A program made the translations under genes and the position numbers. Below, in pieces: positions 60,437 to 64,000 of a DNA stretch of 64,000 nucleotides (its first letter is position 1; every line of letters starts with the position of its first letter). The stretch spans positions 177,838 to 241,837 of the forward strand of contig NZ_CAJHCR010000011.1 in the NCBI RefSeq assembly GCF_904848585.1. The letters run 5' to 3'. The stretch is from Paraburkholderia kirstenboschensis (lineage in GTDB: Bacteria > Pseudomonadota > Gammaproteobacteria > Burkholderiales > Burkholderiaceae). A model generated the notes under the pieces. That model had not been told where the DNA came from, did no database searches, and was given only the letters and a program-made list of their open reading frames with translations.

Positions 60437-62602
60437 TCAGCGCGGTTTGAATGGCGCATCTTTGTCCAGCAAAGCTGTGCGAATGAAATGAAGGCAACTC
60501 AGAATGCGCTGCGCGTCGTGACGTTTGCCGGAATCTGTGTGGACCGCTTCCAACAGGTCCTGAGCGATCCAGATAGCGGACCGGACAGATACGAAGGCGC
60601 GGTCCAAAGTTCGCGCGTCGGGCCTCTCGAACAGCTGCGCGAGATGATCGAGCACACTTTCGACGGCCGCAGGCCAACGCGGATCGAGGGCTTGCAGATA
60701 TCGGGCGCGACCCGTTTCGTTGCGCAGGTCGATTACGGCGTGACCCACTTCGAGCGTCACCAGCATCCAGCGCAATGCATGGCGGCGGCGCCGCGAACGC
60801 CGCGACAGCAATAGACGCAATTGCGAAGCGAGGTCGTGCGTGCTCGACTGAAAACGTTGGTTGAGTTCCGGCCGCTGGTCTTTGCATGCGAGCACGACCT
60901 GGGCTCGCAGATCGTCCATGATTCGTTCGACGAGCCACGGCATATCGGCGGGAAAGACAGTGGCGAGGACAATGGCGGCAAGCAACATCGATGCAGCGAG
61001 GGCAATGCCGTTGTTGATGACCACGTCAGGCTCGAAGACCACGACGTTATCCGGTCCGGCGAGTAGACAGAAGAACACTGAAAAGCCGACGCCAAGCCCC
61101 GCTGTCCGCTTGCGCGTCGCGAGATGTGCGCCCAGCGCCAACACGGGCGCAAGCATCACGCAGAGAAGCGGGAAACCGTCGATGTTCGGGTACACGTAGC
61201 AGGTGAACGCGTAACCGACCAGAGTCGCCAGCCCGGCGCCGAGCGCCATCTGCACAGCCATATTCGTAGGGTCCGGCGAGGTCGACGTCAGCGCGCAAGC
61301 AAGCGCTGCGCCAATCACAGCAAGGCCGCCGCTCGGCCAGCCGGTCGCAATCCAGAAGCAGGCAGCGATACTCATCACCGTAGCCGAGCGGATAAACGTG
61401 AAGGCAACCGCATAACCGTTCGTTATACTAACGTAGTGGTTTGCACCACGTTCTTGCGGGCCAGGCTTACGGTGGGCAAGCGTGTCATAAGTGTCCGAGT
61501 ACTTCGCGCATTCATCTACAAAGCGGTAAAGCAGCTCTGCCGCCGTGTCGAAATCCGCCAGCAATTCTGCCGATGGTTCGTGCAGTTGCTTCCTTATCTG
61601 TCGGACACGCCGCGGAAGAACCGCCTGAAATTCACGTAGTCGGGCGCTCACATGCGATACATCGACAGACGCGTCCCGCCGCAATGTGAGCAATGCCGCC
61701 AGTTCACGAAGGTGCGGGGCGATAGTGGCCATCGTTGCGGACGCGTCGCTGGCGTGAGAGCGCTTGAGCAACTGATGCAGCGCATGCAGACGAGCGCAAG
61801 CGTCCATGAACTCGTTGTTCAGACGGCCGAGGCGATGACTGCGCAAACGCATCGCCGGATCTTCGAAGGCGGCGAAAATGCGCGTTGCTTCAAAGCCCAC
61901 TATCTCGTCGACGAGGGCCGCGAAACGCCGCTCAAACGTTCTGCGATCGACCTGGTGAGAAAGCACGTCAGCCGCGAACGCGGCAAAATTGCGGTATCGG
62001 AGTTGCAGTGTCCGCAGCAGTGCAAGGCTCGAGCGCTGGGGCACGATTAACGCACTTACTGCGCTTGAGCACACAATCCCAACCGTCACTTCGGCTGCGC
62101 GCGTCAGCGCAGCGAGGAAAAGACCGTCGGGTGTGGTCACGTTCGGAATGCCGATGAGCGCCGCCGTGTAACCCGCGAGAACAAAGCCGTACCATCTGAA
62201 GTGCCGATACCGGACCGCCGCAGCGATACATGCGCTGATCCAGGCAATCATACCGACCATGTGCAACTCAGCCTGCTGGACGAACAGCGCGCCGAGCGCC
62301 AACGCTGCCATCGCGCCCACCGCCGTCCCGACAACCCGATAGAAGCTCTTCGCGAGCACCATCCCGCTGAACGGTTGCATCAGCACGAAAACGGTAGTCA
62401 TAGCAATACGCGGCTGGGGCAAATCCAGCAACATCGCTATGCCCAGTGCAAGCAATCCTGCAGTGACCGTCTTCAATAGGTGCAGCCAGACGAGTCCGTC
62501 CGTGCTCGCCCAGTCGAGAACGCCTGGACTCAAACCTTGCAACAACGCGCACCACTTTCCAGTGGAATCTGAGGTCGGGCCGATCGCACGCTGGCGTTTC
62601 AT
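60437..62602 (-). CDS. FUSC-family inner-membrane transporter (AaeB-like aromatic acid exporter)
   Basis: The 721-aa protein has two membrane blocks (residues about 38-185 and 405-560), each with five or six helices, separated and followed by long cytoplasmic helical regions. This layout is typical of FUSC/AaeB exporters, which pump aromatic carboxylic acids or similar compounds out. It is divergent from a LysR-type gene, as aaeXAB is from aaeR. No membrane-fusion protein gene is next to it, so it may act alone or with an unlinked partner. Confidence 0.85.
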   Translation of the reverse strand: MKRQRAIGPTSDSTGKWCALLQGLSPGVLDWASTDGLVWLHLLKTVTAGLLALGIAMLLDLPQPRIAMTTVFVLMQPFSGMVLAKSFYRVVGTAVGAMAALALGALFVQQAELHMVGMIAWISACIAAAVRYRHFRWYGFVLAGYTAALIGIPNVTTPDGLFLAALTRAAEVTVGIVCSSAVSALIVPQRSSLALLRTLQLRYRNFAAFAADVLSHQVDRRTFERRFAALVDEIVGFEATRIFAAFEDPAMRLRSHRLGRLNNEFMDACARLHALHQLLKRSHASDASATMATIAPHLRELAALLTLRRDASVDVSHVSARLREFQAVLPRRVRQIRKQLHEPSAELLADFDTAAELLYRFVDECAKYSDTYDTLAHRKPGPQERGANHYVSITNGYAVAFTFIRSATVMSIAACFWIATGWPSGGLAVIGAALACALTSTSPDPTNMAVQMALGAGLATLVGYAFTCYVYPNIDGFPLLCVMLAPVLALGAHLATRKRTAGLGVGFSVFFCLLAGPDNVVVFEPDVVINNGIALAASMLLAAIVLATVFPADMPWLVERIMDDLRAQVVLACKDQRPELNQRFQSSTHDLASQLRLLLSRRSRRRRHALRWMLVTLEVGHAVIDLRNETGRARYLQALDPRWPAAVESVLDHLAQLFERPDARTLDRAFVSVRSAIWIAQDLLEAVHTDSGKRHDAQRILSCLHFIRTALLDKDAPFKPR

Positions 62603-62797
62603 TGAAAGGCAATGCGCCTGGGTTGTCGCGGAAGAAGGCGCCGGTTAATGCGGACACCGGCGAACAAGGCGCCGATTGTAAAAGCATCCGATGCCGGCAT
62701 TAACTGGACGGCGGCGGAACGTCCCTTCCAGAACAAACAACAATGAGTCGATCAGTCGAGCGGACAATACTGTCTTAGCCGTGAAATAGAAGGATCG

Positions 62798-63802
62798 ATG
62801 GATACTTTACAAAACATGCGCGTATTCGCGCGCGTAGTGGAGGCCGGCAGCTTCACCGCCGCCGCTCAGTCCTTTAATTCGACGACCGGCGCCATGTCAC
62901 GCGCAGTCTCCGAACTCGAGGCTCACCTGCGTACGCGCTTGCTGAACCGCTCCACACGCCGTCTGGCGCTTACTACCGCCGGCGAGCGTTATCTGAAGCG
63001 ATGCCAGCAACTACTTGCCGACCTCGATACCGCCGAAGAAGAAGCCAGTTGCGCGCACGAGCGCCCGAGCGGCCCGCTTCGCATGCATAGCTTTGCGAGC
63101 ATTGGCCAGCATTATGTGTTGCCGGCGATCTCACGCTATCGCAAGCTTTATCCGGAAGTCACTGTGGAACTGACGTTGTCGCAACGCATGCCCGATCTCT
63201 TCGAAGGCAGCGCGGATGTGGCGGTGATTGGTGCGTCTGCACTACCCGATTCGGACCTCGTGTCGTTTCCGCTCGGAACGACGTTCAGCATACTTTGCGC
63301 ATCGCCCGCGTATGTCAGTGCGCACGGTGCGCCGCAGCGGCCGGCGGATCTCGCTGATCATGAGTGCCTGATTCTGCATACGCCCGCGTTTGCGCCGCAC
63401 GAGTGGGTACTCGACGGGCCCAACGGCAGTGAGGCGATGCAGATCGACGGTCCGGTACAGGTCAATATTGCGGAGTCGCTAGTCGTTGCGATCCAGGAAG
63501 GGATGGGCATTGGCATGGTGCCGCTTTACGCGGCAATCGCCGGATTGAGAGACGGTACCTTGGTGCGCATATTGCCGGACTACACGCTGCAAAAGATGAA
63601 CGTTTATGCGCTCTATCCGTCGCGGAAGTTTATCGACGCAAAGACGAGGACATGGGTCGAGTTCTTGCGCACACATTTGCCAGAGGTGATTGCGCGCGAT
63701 GAGGCGTTGCTGGCAGAGATGCGCCAAGCGGATACCGCTGGGGGTACGCTGCCACGCGGCATTCCCGACCCGGCTGCAGACATTCACGAGGTAGTGATCT
63801 AG
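62798..63802 (+). CDS. LysR-family transcriptional regulator
   Basis: This 334-aa LysR-type regulator has a helix-turn-helix near residues 3-60 (LQNMRVFARVVEAGSFTAAAQSFNSTTGAMSRAVSELE) and an effector domain of the CrgA/AaeR-like subgroup. It carries a C-terminal tail of about 35 residues. AGAAGGATCG precedes the ATG. It is divergent from the FUSC-type exporter gene, its probable target, and convergent with the rRNA operon. Confidence 0.9.
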   Translation: MDTLQNMRVFARVVEAGSFTAAAQSFNSTTGAMSRAVSELEAHLRTRLLNRSTRRLALTTAGERYLKRCQQLLADLDTAEEEASCAHERPSGPLRMHSFASIGQHYVLPAISRYRKLYPEVTVELTLSQRMPDLFEGSADVAVIGASALPDSDLVSFPLGTTFSILCASPAYVSAHGAPQRPADLADHECLILHTPAFAPHEWVLDGPNGSEAMQIDGPVQVNIAESLVVAIQEGMGIGMVPLYAAIAGLRDGTLVRILPDYTLQKMNVYALYPSRKFIDAKTRTWVEFLRTHLPEVIARDEALLAEMRQADTAGGTLPRGIPDPAADIHEVVI

Positions 63803-63895
63803 CGCCGGAAATGCCGCTGCAGTTCTGGACTGCGGCGGCAAGGATATTGGGCGTCTGCGCGCTAGTGTCCGGGCCGCGTGAACACGCGTAAACGC

Positions 63896-63928
63896 AGAAA
63901 CCCCACCCTTTTTAGGGGTGGGGTTTCT
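63896..63928 (-). terminator. rRNA operon terminator
   Basis: Perfect 13-bp arms AGAAACCCCACCC and GGGTGGGGTTTCT enclose a 7-nt loop TTTTTAG. It lies 14 bp past the 3' end of the 5S gene, as usual for rrn operons. Confidence 0.88.
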
Positions 63929-63942
63929 GATGCTGCTGGGGA

Positions 63943-64000
63943 GCCTGACGATTACCTACTTTCACACGGGCAATCCGCACTATCATCGGCGTGGAGTCGT
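63943..64000 (-). rRNA. rrf: 5S ribosomal RNA, 3' part (cut by the window edge)
   Basis: The last 58 bases are the reverse complement of the 3' half of a beta-proteobacterial 5S rRNA. On the minus strand they include ACGACTCCACGCCGATGA, TAGTGCGGATTGCCCGTGTG and AAAGTAGGTAATCGTCAGGC. About half of the roughly 115-nt gene is inside. An rrn operon must continue to the right. Confidence 0.95.

Overview
The window is high-GC, densely coded DNA from a Burkholderiales chromosome, most likely Paraburkholderia or Burkholderia. The support is a malonate decarboxylase (mdc) operon, a short-Q-loop cytochrome bd oxidase, a large set of LysR/GntR regulators with MFS and ABC transporters, and the 3' end of a Burkholderia-type 5S rRNA at the right edge. 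No phage, integrase, insertion sequence, CRISPR array or tRNA was seen. The content is catabolic and transport-heavy accessory chromosome.

Layout. 1-6.6 kb is a galacturonate patch: a GH28 polygalacturonase (apparently frameshifted behind its Tat/lipoprotein signal), then ilvD, then a hexuronate MFS transporter and uronate dehydrogenase as an operon. 7.1-9.7 kb is cydAB plus an overlapping 50-aa membrane protein (DUF2474-like). 10-13.9 kb holds a NarL-type response regulator, a convergent hybrid histidine kinase and a divergent sigma-like orphan. 14.1-17.5 kb is one 1136-aa fusion of a GMC oxidoreductase and an alpha/beta hydrolase with a cysteine nucleophile.

17.5-30.4 kb is the most interesting block. 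It has an FAD-linked oxidase and a 2-oxoglutarate/Fe(II)-type oxygenase, divergent from a complete polar-amino-acid ABC transporter with its own HutC-type regulator. These are followed by a second HutC-type regulator, a histidine-ammonia-lyase-family protein that lacks the Ala-Ser-Gly triad needed to form the MIO cofactor, and a second complete ABC transporter. HutC-like palindromes lie at both outer promoter regions. The best hypothesis is uptake and breakdown of an aromatic amino-acid betaine such as ergothioneine or hercynine, because a trimethylamine leaving group does not need MIO.

30.6-37.4 kb carries an arylamine N-acetyltransferase, a secreted protein, an OprB-type porin behind an 18-bp perfect palindrome, a LysR/EamA divergent pair and an MFS carrier. 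37.5-44.8 kb is the malonate decarboxylase operon (GntR regulator, mdcABCDEGH); its mdcB carries an N-terminal extension built of 25-residue repeats. 44.8-48 kb has a LysR regulator divergent from a DUF1445 protein and an MFS transporter. A 24-bp minisatellite separates these from a YtfQRT-YjfF-type sugar ABC operon (48.5-53.4 kb). 53.8-63.8 kb is mixed single genes: alkB, rutE, metallophosphoesterase, GlsB-like protein, CoA-transferase and a FUSC-type exporter with a LysR regulator. The window ends in the terminator and 5S gene of an rRNA operon on the minus strand.
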